From the NCBI RefSeq assembly GCF_020283565.1, contig NC_060062.1, positions 21,052,127-21,116,126 on the forward strand: DNA of 64,000 nt, written 5' to 3'. Both the position numbers and the translations under genes were made by a program. The stretch comes from Trifolium pratense (Eukaryota; Streptophyta; Magnoliopsida; Fabales; Fabaceae). Below are positions 1-11,754 of the stretch, piece after piece (the stretch's first letter is position 1; each line of letters opens with the position of its first letter). Under the pieces are notes generated by a model. The model was not told where the DNA came from. It made no database searches and saw only the letters and a program-made list of their open reading frames with translations.

Positions 1-1846
1 TAACAATGATCAGTGGGTTAAGATTCACATAAATCCTGGAAAATATGTGTAAGTTTTTTTAAAATATTTTATTTTATTAAAAGTCTTAGAAAAGATGGTT
101 TGTAATTGACTAACAATAAAAAAAAAATGTTTTATCAACAAGAAAATAGGAAACGCTTGTAAAACATTTTAAATTTTTTTTAAAAAAACTGAAAATAGTT
201 TTGAAAAAGAGAATATCAAACAGACCTTAAATTTGTATAATTTAACATTTTCTAATGTTTTAATTTTTTGATTGTGCAGAGGACGTGTTAATATTCCCAT
301 TGACAAGCCATGTATTATTTTAGAAGGATCTAATAGAGGAAATACAATAATTAGTTATGGTGATAGAAATGCAACAACAACATTCATTTCAATGCCATCT
401 AATGTGATTTTGAGTGGCATTACATTTGAGGTAAACACAAGAGAAAAAGCAAGCTTATCAAAAAAAAAAAAAAAAGAGAAAGAGCAACAAAAATAGTATT
501 AAATTGAAATATCAATAAATTAGTGACTTTTTCTTTTACTCACAATAAATTATTTTTTTTGACTCAGTACTCACAATAAATTAGTGACTATGTTTCTTTC
601 ATTTACAGAACACATTTGGAAATAACAGTCCAGCAATAGCTGCTGCTATAAATGGTGATAAAACATCAATATTTAAGTGTGGTTTCTTAGGTTATCAAGA
701 TACTTTATTCGATGGTTATGGGCGTCATTATTATAAGAATTGTTATATTCAAGGTGAAATTGACTTCATTTTTGGTTTTGCCCAATCTTATTTTCAGGTA
801 ATAATATATTAAATTTATTGACCCAAAAAAAAATAATATATTAAATTTTTATCCATAATAATATACTATTACATTACAATGTTTTCAGTATGTTCTTAGT
901 CTATTATTTTTAAAGTTTGGTCCCTAAAAAAATTGTGTTTTGTTTTAGTTTCAACAAAATTTAATTTGTTCATATTAAAATCGATCCATGTAATATTCAT
1001 TTTAGTCTTTATTTTTAAGAGACTAAAATTAAATATTCTACATACTATAAGGACTAATTCTATATGATTAAATTTTGGATGAACTAATAACAAAACAATA
1101 CGGACAAAAAGCAAAAAGTGATTACAAAAAATGATATATTTGCAGCATAAAAAATATATTTAATTCTATTTACAATGTTTTATTTTTATTATTTATATCT
1201 AAAAACTTTGTTTTAAAAATGAAAGTCTGACATAATTTTTTACCTGGCTATTCCTTGTTGTAGAGTTGTGTGATAAACGCAACACAAGATAGTTCGTTAC
1301 CTCCCGGTTTTATCACAGCCCAATCTAGGAACTTACCAACTGAACGAGGTGGTTTTGTTTTTAGAAAAGGTTTTGTTACTGGAATTGGTAAAGTGAATTT
1401 AGGAAGAGCATGGGGTCCTTACTCAAGAGTTATATTTTGGGGAACGGACCTTTCTTCTGTGGTACTTCCTGAAGGATGGGATGCTTGGAGCTACAAAGGC
1501 AATGAGTAAGTTTTATTAATTTAATACAATTTTAAAGATTGATAACCATAGTCTTTTTTTATACTTTGTTTTTTACAGCCTTTTATTATACTTAATATGT
1601 CTTGTAATTAACTTATATTAATTCATGAACAAATGATGCAGAAAAAACTTCACCTATGCGGAAGTTGATTGTACAGGACCAGGGTCCAATATTCAAGGGC
1701 GTGTCCCATGGGAGAAGAAGCCAAATGAAATAAATATACATGATTATTCTTTACCAATTTTCATAAATCAAGATGGATGGCTTAACAACTTACCATCTAC
1801 ATTTTCCTATAAAAAAAAGAAAAACTTACCATCTACATTTGTGTAA
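1..1846 (+). CDS. Pectinesterase (pectin methylesterase), 3' part, five exons
   Basis: Pectinesterases remove methyl esters from cell-wall homogalacturonan. Visible exons are 1-48, 280-430, 609-797, 1264-1505 and 1642-1846. All introns are GT..AG and the phases join cleanly. The reading frame opens before the window, so the N-terminus and any signal peptide are not seen. Family motifs appear in order: the beta-helix start HINPGKY, then GYQDTLF with the catalytic Gln/Asp pair, GEIDFIFG with the nucleophile Asp, and LGRAWGPYSRVIF with the substrate-binding Arg. The stretch that usually reads QAVAL reads PAIAA here, so the first oxyanion-hole Gln looks replaced by Pro. No PMEI pro-region is visible. 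The C-terminus holds a duplicated LPSTF separated by lysines, which arises from a short direct DNA repeat. Family assignment is secure. Whether the enzyme is active is not. Confidence 0.9.
1788..1840 (+). repeat. 17 bp direct repeat at the pectinesterase 3' end
   Basis: ACTTACCATCTACATTT occurs at 1788-1804 and again at 1824-1840, with an A-rich spacer between. Both copies are in the same reading frame and extend the protein by about 12 residues before the TAA at 1844. Confidence 0.8.
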
Positions 1847-1932
1847 TATTACTCTCTATATTCATGATATACATAAAGGACCTCTTTGGATGATGATTAT
1901 TCATGTATCAACCAGATGTTTCAATGCAATCC

Positions 1933-1997
<65 letters not shown>

Positions 1998-2475
1998 AAT
2001 ATCATAAAACACATTTTTAACCAAGTCATGCCTGTATTTAAAGTCTGAAAGCTCCCTACAATAAACTGCATGTTTCAAAAATTGTCGAGACACAATTTAC
2101 TTATTTTGAATATCATCTTATTTCATTACTAGCTTTTCAATAAAATATATGTGTGGGAATCTTGCTTATTATATTATTTCTCCACCAAAATATTCAAAAC
2201 AATCTCCCATCATTACATTATAGTCTTCTGATTCAAGTGAGGATGGTTGTGCTGGAGACAACCTCCCATTAACAAAGACTAGTTATTTTGCCTTTGAATA
2301 GTCATGAATCATCAATTTAGGTTGTGAATAAGTCAAACACGTTTGACTCTAATGGCGATAAAGTCAATTTGGGTATTACTCTCTCTACCTTAAATTGAAT
2401 GACACAATTGACTATATTGCACTATTTACACATATTGTTTTAATCATATGTTTCTACTAATAAATAAAAATAAAT
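1847..2475. other. Intergenic, contains an AT microsatellite
   Basis: This stretch follows the pectinesterase stop. It holds a (TA)n tract at about 1935-1994 and AT-rich DNA. A short minus-strand open stretch near 2170-2265 could not be tied to any family. Confidence 0.5.
1935..1994. repeat. (TA)n microsatellite, about 30 units
   Basis: An uninterrupted TA dinucleotide run lies downstream of the pectinesterase stop. The open frames across it are repeat artefacts. Confidence 0.95.
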
Positions 2476-2497
2476 ATTAGTCTCATAAGTGTAGCTC

Positions 2498-4309
2498 AAG
2501 GTTGTCAGAACCGGACCGGTCATCGAACCGATGAGTTTATCGGTTCAAGATTAATCAATTGGTCGGACCGGGGTTCAACCGGGTCGGACCGTTTTTAATT
2601 AAATATATATTTTATTACTTTTAAATAGCATATTCAATAATAAAAAAAATTATACAATATTCATAATTTTGCACTATTAAAAATCAAAATAAAAAATATG
2701 AAAAGTCAAATTTCATAAGTCGACATATAAAAATAAAATTGTACATAAAACTTAAATTTAAAAACTGTCAAATTATATAAAAGAAAAGCATATAATTTGG
2801 GCCAAATAAGAAAGAGTAGTTTTAGATATAAAACTTTGGCCCAATATATTTGTTACACACTAACCCTAGATTTGCTTGCAAAATGAAAGAAAGCAATATG
2901 TGAGCCGCCAGAACCTAGGAAGCACCGATACCTCTATGATTAGGCGTGTCGCGGTGTCCGACACGTGTCGGTGTCCGACACTCGTATGACACTCGTCCGA
3001 CACGTGTCGAATAGCTCATATCGGTGTCGGAAAAAATTCAATTTTTTCTTTAGTTTGACACTCCTTTAATCGGTGTCCGACACCTGTAAGACACTCGGAT
3101 GACACGTGTCGGACAAGTGTCCCAAAAAATAATTATTTTTTCTTTGCTTATACTCTCTTTAGGCACATATTAGACATATCTACAAGAGTTAAAGATGTGT
3201 AGAAACAACAATATTGATCAATGTGGGATTGAAGACATTACATTTTCATTACGATATTTTTAGTTTTTTCGATCGTAGATGAATAAATAAAGGTAAAATA
3301 CTATCATATCTTGTTTTAAAATTTTTTTAAAAAATAACTTGCTCAAATTAGATTTACATGTATATATTTTGATTATCAATTTATATGTTTTATAAATATG
3401 TAGCGGTGTCGGTGTCCTATGTTTTTTACATTAGCAGTGTCGTGGTGTTCGTGTCCGTGTCGTGTCGCGGTGTCCGTGTCGGAGTCCGTGCTTCATAGGC
3501 CAGAACCTTTTTCATTCCTCGTATTCCATTTTCTTTCTATTCTTTCTTTTTATTTTGTGTTCTCTTCCTAACTCAATCTATCTCATTACCATATTATATT
3601 CTCTTCCTCTTCCTTTTGTTCTCTTTGTTTCTTTCAATCTATTTTCTTTTCTAAATCAGTTATTTTAATGGTTGCTTAATTTATGAACTTTTGTCGGTCT
3701 CTTCTTCTTCTAGGGATAGCAATGAGTAGGGTAATATAGTATCCACCCCCATACCCGCAGTTTGAAAAAATACTTGTACTCATCCTCATACCCTCATACC
3801 CGCGTGGGTAACGACCTTTGTACCCGTCCTCATACCCTACGAGTACCTTACCCGTAATTTTACTAAAAATAAATCCTTCAATTATAAAATATCATATCGT
3901 TTTAATATAATTAATTTTGTTAAAAGATTTTAGTGTTGATTCATTAAAATTATAAACAAAATTTTTACTAACATCATGTTCATTTCCTTTTGTTGAAATA
4001 TGGCCGAAGAAACAGAGTACACGCTTCTTATTATTTCCTTGGTTGTTGAAGTTTGTTTATGAATATTGCCTACGCAAACATACCAAACAATATTTTTGCT
4101 GTTTTTTAAAACAAAAAAAATTGTCAAAAACAAAAAAACAAAACTCCAGAACCGTCAAACCGACCCGGTCGGTTGACCGGTTTGGCCCGTTCAAAGCCGA
4201 TTCAAATGTTTTTTTACCGGTTCATTTGCTATCCGGTTTTCAGACCTAACCGGACCGTTGCACCCTCCGGTTCACGGTCTGACCGGTCCGATTCGGTTCT
4301 GACAACCTT
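2498..4309. mobile_element. TIR DNA transposon remnant, about 1.8 kb, non-autonomous
   Basis: The left end reads AAGGTTGTCAGAACCGG and the right end is its near-perfect inverted complement, ending CTGACAACCTT. CCGGT/ACCGG-rich subterminal DNA lies at both ends. No transposase frame is visible inside. It contains another repeat at about 2918-3498 and a block rich in CATACCC/GGGTA words at 3710-3860. The superfamily is not certain, and no clean target duplication could be assigned because the flanks are themselves palindromic (GTAGCT/AGCTAC). Confidence 0.65.
2918..3498. mobile_element. Nested inverted-repeat element rich in GTGTCGGTGTCC words
   Basis: The element starts near GGAAGCACCGATACC and ends near GGAGTCCGTGCTTC, whose complement starts GAAGCACGGACTCC. 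Many direct and inverted GTGTCGGTGTCCGACAC-like words fill about 2948-3120 and 3405-3490. This subterminal pattern is typical of a non-autonomous DNA transposon. It lies inside the 2498-4309 element. There is no coding capacity. Confidence 0.55.
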
Positions 4310-4420
4310 AGCTACCATGGACATTATTGGAGTGGTCGGGTTCGAATCCCGGATTCCACACTTCTTCACATTTAAATGTGTGAGACTCTAGCCACTAGGC
4401 TACTTGACCAAAAGAAATTA

Positions 4421-5060
4421 TAAAAAAAATAAATAAATATTGGCATATAAGATATTGTTGAATTCGTCTCGATGAGTATTTTTGAAATATCAAATTTTTA
4501 TAATTTTTACTATAATATAATTAAAAATATTAATAGTCAAATTTATGCATCGACATAATTGACCCCGGTTTGATTAAAACAACATATAATAAATATGTAA
4601 CTCGTCCAGAATTGACATTAATAATGTCATAATGTCATTTTTCTGCCATAAAGACGATGAGAGTCGTGATTTTTTTTTTCTTTTAGTATTTCTGATAATT
4701 TTAAGTATTGTTCCACGGTGGACATTAGCCGCTAATAATTTATGAAAAAATAAGAGTGAGTAGACATTCCTTTGAGATGTGTCATCAAAGTAAGAAAAAA
4801 GGTGAGGTATTTCATGGAAACCAAAAAGAGAAAATTTGTTAAGAGTTGAAACAAAAATAAAATAAAATAACAATTGTAAAGTTTTGATGTATCAAGTCAA
4901 AACAGAAACACCAGATTCTTTAAAAAATATCTACATACAGAGACACAACACAAGACCTTCATATACCACCTACGGAGGGGAGTATTATTTGAACATTTCT
5001 TTACAGACTGAGGCTACAAAATAAAACAACATAACATGGACTACTGTCACTGTCACATAT
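4421..5060. other. Intergenic, no gene seen
   Basis: AT-rich DNA between the SINE and the 3' end of the SnRK1 beta gene. Part of it (below 5061) probably serves as that gene's 3' UTR. I see no coding signal. Confidence 0.4.
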
Positions 5061-6269
5061 TTACCTCTTGAGAGGTTTGTAAAGGACAACTGTCACATAT
5101 TTAGACCGGAACCTGTGAGTCAGTCCGAGGGCAACAACGGATTTTGAGGCCATGTTTTTCTCTATGAAGACGTGATTTAGAACAACATGTTGAGGCTTTG
5201 AAGAGGGACCGGAATCAGAGTTCTCCATGCCTAGGACCGTAAGATGCAGCTGCGAGGGAACAGCCATTGGTTCTTTTGCAAAGTCTTCTTCGGCTGGATA
5301 TGCTTGACCATAACTAGATTCTGGGGAGCCTGGTGCTTCAAACTCAGAGACACCTTCAGGGTTTTCTGGCACATAATCCTGCAGAAACAAGAACATTCAA
5401 ATCATTTAATGGAAGACAAATCATTTTCATTAAATGGGGATGATAACTCCTCATCATAAAAGAATATGCATACATTAACATCAAGAAGATTGCAGACATT
5501 CCCCATCTCATCAGCTACATAAGGAAGATCCGGAATATATCTCTGTTCACCATCAACAATGAACCGGTAATGAAATATACCGGATGGAAGGACAATAAGA
5601 ATTGAGTGATCCTTGCCACCTCGCTGTAACGCCTTCCTGCATGTAATTAAAATTTACCGATACTAATCACATTATAGAATATTTACAATTGTGCTAACTT
5701 TTCATGTCAAATTCAAACAAAGCACGATTACTGACAAAAGGAGTCATCAAATCTCACCTAGATGTCCAGTTATCCCAAGATCCCTCGACTGCTACATTGT
5801 TACCACCATAATTCCAAGTGATCATAACAGGGATTCCTTGCTCAGAAGGTTGATTAACAATACCATGAGACTCATTCTGCCACATTTGATTGAGAAAAGG
5901 AGGTCCGTTACCTCTTTGTAATGGGGCGAGAGGAACCTGAAAAGCACAAATCCTATGATTATTTTTTTAGCATTATTATGTTGCCACTGATATGACCTGC
6001 TTATTTATTTCCTAAACAAAAAAAAAGGCCCTGACTAAAATGAAAATCAAGCTTCAGGTAAGGAATTAAAAGTGAAGAACAACAAAAACACGTTTTTGCA
6101 CCGCTGCATCCCTTATAAACAGAAGTTGAGTCTATAAACATGGTATTTTATAATGTATGGTCGCAAATGGCAACAAAAATCATTTCAGCCTTATCTTTTT
6201 TTTTTTGGTACATAATTTCAGCCTTATCTATTGTTACAGAAAAACAAGGAAACCTGAGAGATATGGGGG

Positions 6270-6352
<83 letters not shown>

Positions 6353-9300
6353 TTCAACACTTATTTAAATCAAGAAAAAAAATATGAGGGAACTCTCCTC
6401 CCAAGCATCCCCCTCCCCGTACAATAAGCCACTTCTACCTCTCTACTACTAGTTAACAGCCTTGCTTATTTCATAACTACTGTAGATGTTTTGCCTCATT
6501 TTCCTTATATTCTCTTTTCTACTTCTGAGTGTAAGCCATCAATGTTTTCTTCTCATTGTTCTCTTCTGGGTTCCATCGCCTGTGTATATGAGATTTTTAA
6601 AGCAGAGAAATTTCAATTAAAACTTTCAGATATAACAAAGGATTAAATATATTTTTCGTCTTCGTAGAATTTGAAAATTGATTTTAGTCCAAATAAAAAA
6701 ATTATTCATGATTAGTCCCAACAAAATACAAAATTAGTATGCATTTAGGCCCAAACAAGGGACTAAATGCACACGGTTTATTATTAAAGCCTACCCAGCT
6801 CACATTGTTCATAGCCAGGATCAAGCTTAATTATAAATTGGAAAATTCATCACCAAAACAAAATCCCAAAAAATGATATACTTTCCAGACAGAAAACAAA
6901 TTTTAATTGGTAAAAACGATACATTTCTGTCAACTTCCGCAATTTATTGGGATAAATAACTCAGCAAAAGAAAATTTCCAAGGAAGAATGTAGAATCACA
7001 CGGAAATTCCAGTTAACCTATCAACAACAACAAGCATATCATCTTCTCATAATATCTCATGAAATCTTATTTCCAGATTTGGAATCAAATGGTCAAAATA
7101 AATAACGATTGCATCAATTGAATTGAATCAAGTAGAAGTAAATGAATTTAAATGTATCATGGTTAGGAACTAACACAAGGTTGTTGTAATATTCAGTACA
7201 ATAAGAATTAGAAAATGCTACGAAGAGCACCACCCCTTTTTGGAAAACAATTTCCACATTGAACATAGAAAGTCAATTTCCACATATTGACGGGTTCTTT
7301 TTAACTGGCTAAGAAATTATTTTCCAGCTAACCACTGCCCCATTAACATGAAAATGAGCAAAAATATTTAGAAGATTATACTCCACTTAACATGAGTGAA
7401 AACCTTAAGATTTGAGGTACAAAAAAAAATATGCATTAGCTCAAGGCCCAGGAAAAACCTGCCTATGTATGGAAGGTAAAACATTGATTATCTGTCCATG
7501 TTAAATGGAATTACGCACTTGGGGAAGGGTCACTTGTTTCTACAAAAAACTGAAACAAATTGATATTATGAAACCTAGGGTAAGAAAATACAAAATCATC
7601 TAAGCGTCTAAAATTCACATAATGTAGTACGATAATGGACAGTCACTTGTATAAAGTTAATAAAGTATCCAAATAAAACCTTTTATCTCGGTTTGCCGTA
7701 AATCAACAACAAAAGTAGAAAATTCCAAACATTGACGGGGAATAAAGAAGAAATGGGCAACTATTTGCCAAATCTATGGTATCAATGGAACAAACATAGA
7801 CTGGACAGGTGGGCATAAGCATATATGCAAATATCGATTTGTATGTCATGTCTATACTCTTGCGTAAAACTTTTGATATTGTAAGTTTAACAGCTTAAAA
7901 GCATAACAATCTTCTTGTTTTCTGTGTAAAACTTATTTTGTACACATCCTGAATCATAATGCATCGGTTACTAAATGGTCAACATTGGCAGACAGTTTCG
8001 TGTACTCATGTTCCAATGCTGCACGCGCAATTTCTCAATTCAGAAACTTTGAGGAGAGTACTCAGAGTAGGCATGTAGCCAAGGGAATGTGTCAAAAAAA
8101 GCAATACAAAACAAAGTCCATATTGTTACACGGTTACACCCATAAAACAGTTCCCAGTATGCATAAATCTTATTGACGTTCCAAAGTCAAAACAGAAAAC
8201 CACAAACACTCAATCCCGAGGACATTAATGAATTCAATGCTCGATTGACAAACATAATTCTCAGTTATAACTATCCCCAATAATATGGAAATGAAACATA
8301 TATCTCATAGACATTCCAAACAGAAAATTCCATACACTCAACCAAGGACATTATTGAATGCAATTCTTGATTTGGATAAAATTAACGGGTTGAGTCTGTT
8401 AGACAAGAACAATGAAGGTGTATTTCCAAATAGTGTAATGCTACATATACAAACCTCAGTTACATACAACTAACAACCATCCACAACGTGGAGACATGGC
8501 TCTGAGTTTTACGGGACAATAATGACGTGGCCCAACTCAAACTCAGATCAAACCATGTGTTTATATCTTAATAGTGAAGCTCTATCTATGTGCCTATTTG
8601 TTTCAAGCTCAATAGGCTCCAAATGGTCGACGGTTTCTTGTTTATGGTCAACGGTTTCTTGCTTATCAGTAAAGTCAGCTTTTAAACATGTGCACATTTG
8701 TCCTGACATTTACCCAACCACCCTAAGTTAGTAAGTTTGGTACTGTAAATTCTTTTCAAGTCTCATTAAACCAAAATGAGATAACATTATTGCAAGAAAT
8801 CTACAAAAAGGTAAGCTAACTAGTAACTACATAAACAGTCAGAATGTCAAGCGCAGATAACAGTTCTTAAAAAACTTCAAACATTTCAAATTTTCCCCTC
8901 ATGCTCTATCAAATCAAGTTTTGAACATACAAAACACACGGAAATCAATCAAAAACAGCCACATTAATTCCTTTTTGGACACTCATTCATACTAATTCAA
9001 TCCAAATCACATTCATCAACTATACATGATCCATACACACGAGAGCTAATCAACAGCGAATCGATAAATCAATAATAGAATTCGCAGATCCGTTCAATTT
9101 AACACATAATAATCTACAGTTCAAATTCGGTAATAATAATCTACAGTTTCAACAAAAGTAACCTTATAGCATTTAATTTAATTCCCCAATTCACCACATA
9201 ATTGTTATTAGCATTAAATTAAATACAAATGAATATCAACATCAACAAATTAGCACCTATATTTGACCAAACGAAATCGAAATTCCAACCTAGCTAGCTA

Positions 9301-9587
9301 ACCAAATTCAATTCAACAGTAACGATTAACGATTAACGAAGGAACGTAATAATGACTAACATTAACGCATAACAAAAAAAAAAGGAAGAATGAACGAGAG
9401 AGAGAACCTGAGGACCGAAGAGGATCGGGGATCTGGAACGACGAGGACTCTGAGGAGGACTATTAGCCATTGAATCAGATGAGAAAGCACGAACAGGAGG
9501 ACGTGAATCAGGCGCGTGAGGTTCACGACCGGTAGGATCAACGCCGTCGGAAATAGCTCCGTCTTCTCTTCCGTTAGCGTTTCCCAT
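5061..9587 (-). CDS. KINB1: SnRK1 complex beta subunit (AKIN beta-1 type)
   Basis: The product is the scaffold subunit of the plant SNF1/AMPK kinase complex, which binds the kinase alpha subunit and the gamma/beta-gamma subunit. Exons, in transcription order: 9408-9587, 5758-5936, 5474-5636 and 5061-5378. Splice phases fit and give 279 aa, close to Arabidopsis KINB1. The start MGNANG places Gly2 for N-myristoylation, a known way these subunits are held at membranes. A Ser/Pro-rich linker follows. The AMPK glycogen-binding (CBM48-like) domain lies at about 95-175 with EGSWDNW. The C-terminal association domain lies at about 195-279, with KPQHVVLNH and the terminal KYVTVVLYKPLKR. Similarity along the linker and domain spacers favours KINB1 over KINB2. 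Intron 1 is 3.47 kb. The gene looks intact. Confidence 0.93.
5937..9407 (-). other. First intron of the SnRK1 beta gene, 3.47 kb
   Basis: GT..AG borders fit the exons on both sides. The intron holds a long (GA)n tract at about 6273-6350 and a short fragment near 6640-6780 rich in the word family TTTAGTCC/GGGACTAA that also occurs in MITEs elsewhere in the window. The rest is AT-rich single-copy-looking DNA. I found no second gene inside. Confidence 0.7.
6273..6350. repeat. (GA)n microsatellite, about 39 units
   Basis: Uninterrupted GA run within intron 1 of the SnRK1 beta gene. The Arg/Glu and Leu/Ser open frames over it are artefacts. Confidence 0.97.
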
Positions 9588-9780
9588 GGAGAGGTGGTGG
9601 TGATTAGGGGAAATATACAAAACGACGGTTGTTATTGTCGTTTTGCTGAAAAGGAGAGAAGAATCGCAATCGCAATGTAGAGAGAGAGAGTGAGAGTGCC
9701 GCGGGAAGAAGAAGAAGACGGTTGTTGCGATGATGTTCGTTCTTATCAAGTTGTGTCTCTGAGTCTGATCTGACGCTGAG
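9588..9780 (-). promoter_or_regulatory. Probable 5' UTR/proximal promoter of the SnRK1 beta gene
   Basis: The DNA directly before the start codon is rich in CT on the transcribed strand, including a (CT)n stretch at about 9679-9692, as is common in plant leaders. An upstream open frame runs into the gene here. The MGNANG start is chosen because it gives the myristoylation signal. Confidence 0.4.
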
Positions 9781-9900
9781 ATGTTTTGGATTTTGGACTT
9801 TGGAGCGACAAATTTTAGATTAATTAATAGTATTTTATATGAAAAATAATATTAAAACTAGACAGAAAATAAAAGATAACTTTTTCTTTTATTTATTTAT

Positions 9901-10188
9901 AAAAAAATGTTAACTAGTGTATAGTATAGACAACTTGAATTTACAAGTTCATTTGTCTCCCACTTGGCGTGAAGGAAATCGAAGCGCTGATTGACTATTT
10001 ATTTTCAGTTAATCTCTAAGTTCTTTCAATGTTCATTTTCTCGAGTCTCCGCCAATGAAACGTCTTTTTTTTTACGATGTCTTTGGAGCTTGCATGCCTA
10101 GGATTAGGAATATCCGCCTAACTTTGTAGTTTTATTTCTTTTCGGCTTCGGCCCTCTTTTATACAAAAAAAAAAATGTTAACTAGTGT
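9901..10188 (+). mobile_element. 5'-truncated LINE-type insertion with target-site duplication
   Basis: The same 20-base word (seven A then TGTTAACTAGTGT) lies at 9901-9920 and 10169-10188. Between them is a 244 bp insert that ends in CTTTTCGGCTTCGGCCCTC, ATAC and a poly(A) run of about 11. Such a 3' end with poly(A) is typical of plant L1-type retrotransposons. The insert contains no coding sequence. Confidence 0.75.
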
Positions 10189-11563
10189 TTTAGAACACTA
10201 GTTAAAAAAAATCAAAATAGTATATATATATATTCATTATTTATAAAATATATAAAATTTAACGTTAATATAAAATTTATTTTTTTGGTTTTTTTAATTA
10301 GTGTCTGAGATATCAGTTACTCCTTTATGATGCAGACATGTTGCAGTATAAAGCCACTAGATCATATGTTAGAGGTTGTGAGTTCAATCTTCAACTTAAT
10401 CGTAACTTAAAAAAAATTATGAAATACACAAATAAATATGGTACTCGGTTAATGTTTTGATACACCTAAAATTTTCACATCGTTTGAAAATCGAGAATAA
10501 TGATAATTTATAAACAACACTCACACTCCTCAACTCGTCAAGACGCTTTTTACGAAAGATAAAACAGCGAGAGCAATTATACAGCCCAAAGCAGACAATA
10601 CCTCAAAACATGGTGTGACGTACTTGAGGATGGAATGAAACAATAGTGCTAGAAGGGTGGTGACACATCTCATTAGTCTCAACTAAGGGACAACTTTTAC
10701 GGTACACCTACAAGTCATACATTGTTTAGAAATCATGACTAAAGGTAATTTATATATAACATCTACACTTCTCAATCTACCAAGACACATTTTATATAAG
10801 TCAAAATTATACAACATTTATAAAGAACAAAACTATGATGGCTCATATGTGGTCAAAAATGAACAATATATGAGACCTCGGACTATATCAAGGATTCGCA
10901 CAACCAAAAACGAGCTAACAAGCTCTTAGAACACTTGTTAATGAATTGAATAAAGTAATAATTTTTTATCCTCCTATTTTTTTTATTTTTTTTCTCACCA
11001 ATTGTTAAAAATTTCACCTTAAAAGTGAATAAATTGAGTGTACAAAATTCTAACCTCAACTCCTATACATATAACGTGATCTCTGAATTTATGTTCCCCA
11101 TAAAAATATTTGAGATTAATTTAAATATTACTATTTTTTATCAAAACTAAACTGAACTGAATAGGGTCCAGTGGTCCACATTCAAATTATTCAATCCACA
11201 AGTTAAAGATAACTCCAAATCGATCACTATCACGTATTAATTAGACTTTTTTCTACAAGTTAGAAAAAAACTATTGAAAACCAACAAAGTTCTGGAATGA
11301 GAGACCCTATGCTAAAATTGACTCCACCAAATAGTTTACTACGTACCATCTCTCTTTCGTCTGCATTTCAAACGAAGATTAAATTAAAAAGAGGCATGTT
11401 ATTAAAGTTTCCAAAACAATGTTCAAGTGTGTAAAAAAAAAGAAATTGTCATTTAATCCGACAAAGAATGAGAATTCAGGTATAATAAACGGATTTTTAA
11501 AAGTGATTATTTTACAGCATTTTTTAAAATTACTAAAATGAGTTCTAAAATGAGTATTACATC
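10189..11563. other. Intergenic, no gene seen
   Basis: AT-rich DNA. Two related blocks at about 10440-10560 and 10695-10800 share GGTACACCTA, AAT-TTATA and ACACT(C/T)CTCAA words and look like diverged copies of one repeat. A tRNA-like B-box word (TGAGTTCAATCTT) near 10378 is too weak to call a SINE. Confidence 0.4.
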
Positions 11564-11568
11564 ACATA

Positions 11569-11754
11569 TGTTATGAATATTATTAGTGGATGTCCTGGCC
11601 CATGTAATTGGCCCAATATGTTTACCTATATATAGATACTATGTATCACTATATTGGAACCCTAATCCTAATGGTGAATAACATACACTATTCTTTCTCT
11701 CTTTTCTCTCTTCTTCATCTATACTATTGTTCTTATTTACATTAATTTATAACA
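11569..11754 (+). repeat. 5' LTR, 186 bp
   Basis: Begins TGTTATGAATATTATTAG and ends TTATAACA. It contains TATATATAGATACT (possible TATA element) and a CT-rich stretch, as expected of an LTR promoter. It matches the 3' LTR at every base I compared. Confidence 0.95.

Larger units (their letters stand above)
2476..4420 (+). mobile_element. tRNA-derived SINE split by a later insertion
   Basis: The 3' part at 4310-4414 carries a clear Pol III B box (GGGTTCGAATCCC near 4338-4350). It ends with the GCCACTAGGCTACTTGACC tail that I recognise from a legume SINE family; another member lies near 34.81 kb. The matching 5' piece (GTGTAGCTC) ends at 2497, directly before the inverted-repeat element at 2498-4309. 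Joining the two flanks restores a tRNA-like TAGCTCAGCT A-box region. Inference: the TIR element jumped into the SINE A box. Confidence 0.6.

Noticed and set aside
1908..2093. Ile/Tyr-repeat open frames on both strands
   Set aside because: Translation of a (TA)n microsatellite.
2165..2270. Short minus-strand open stretch ending in GGEII, possible last exon of a gene
   Set aside because: No upstream exon, no recognisable family, and a stop soon before it. Too short to support.
6140..6427. Arg/Glu and Leu/Ser repeat frames
   Set aside because: Translation of a (GA)n tract in an intron.
10340..10410. tRNA-like B box (GTGAGTTCAATCTT)
   Set aside because: No matching A box at proper distance and no tRNA cloverleaf can be drawn.
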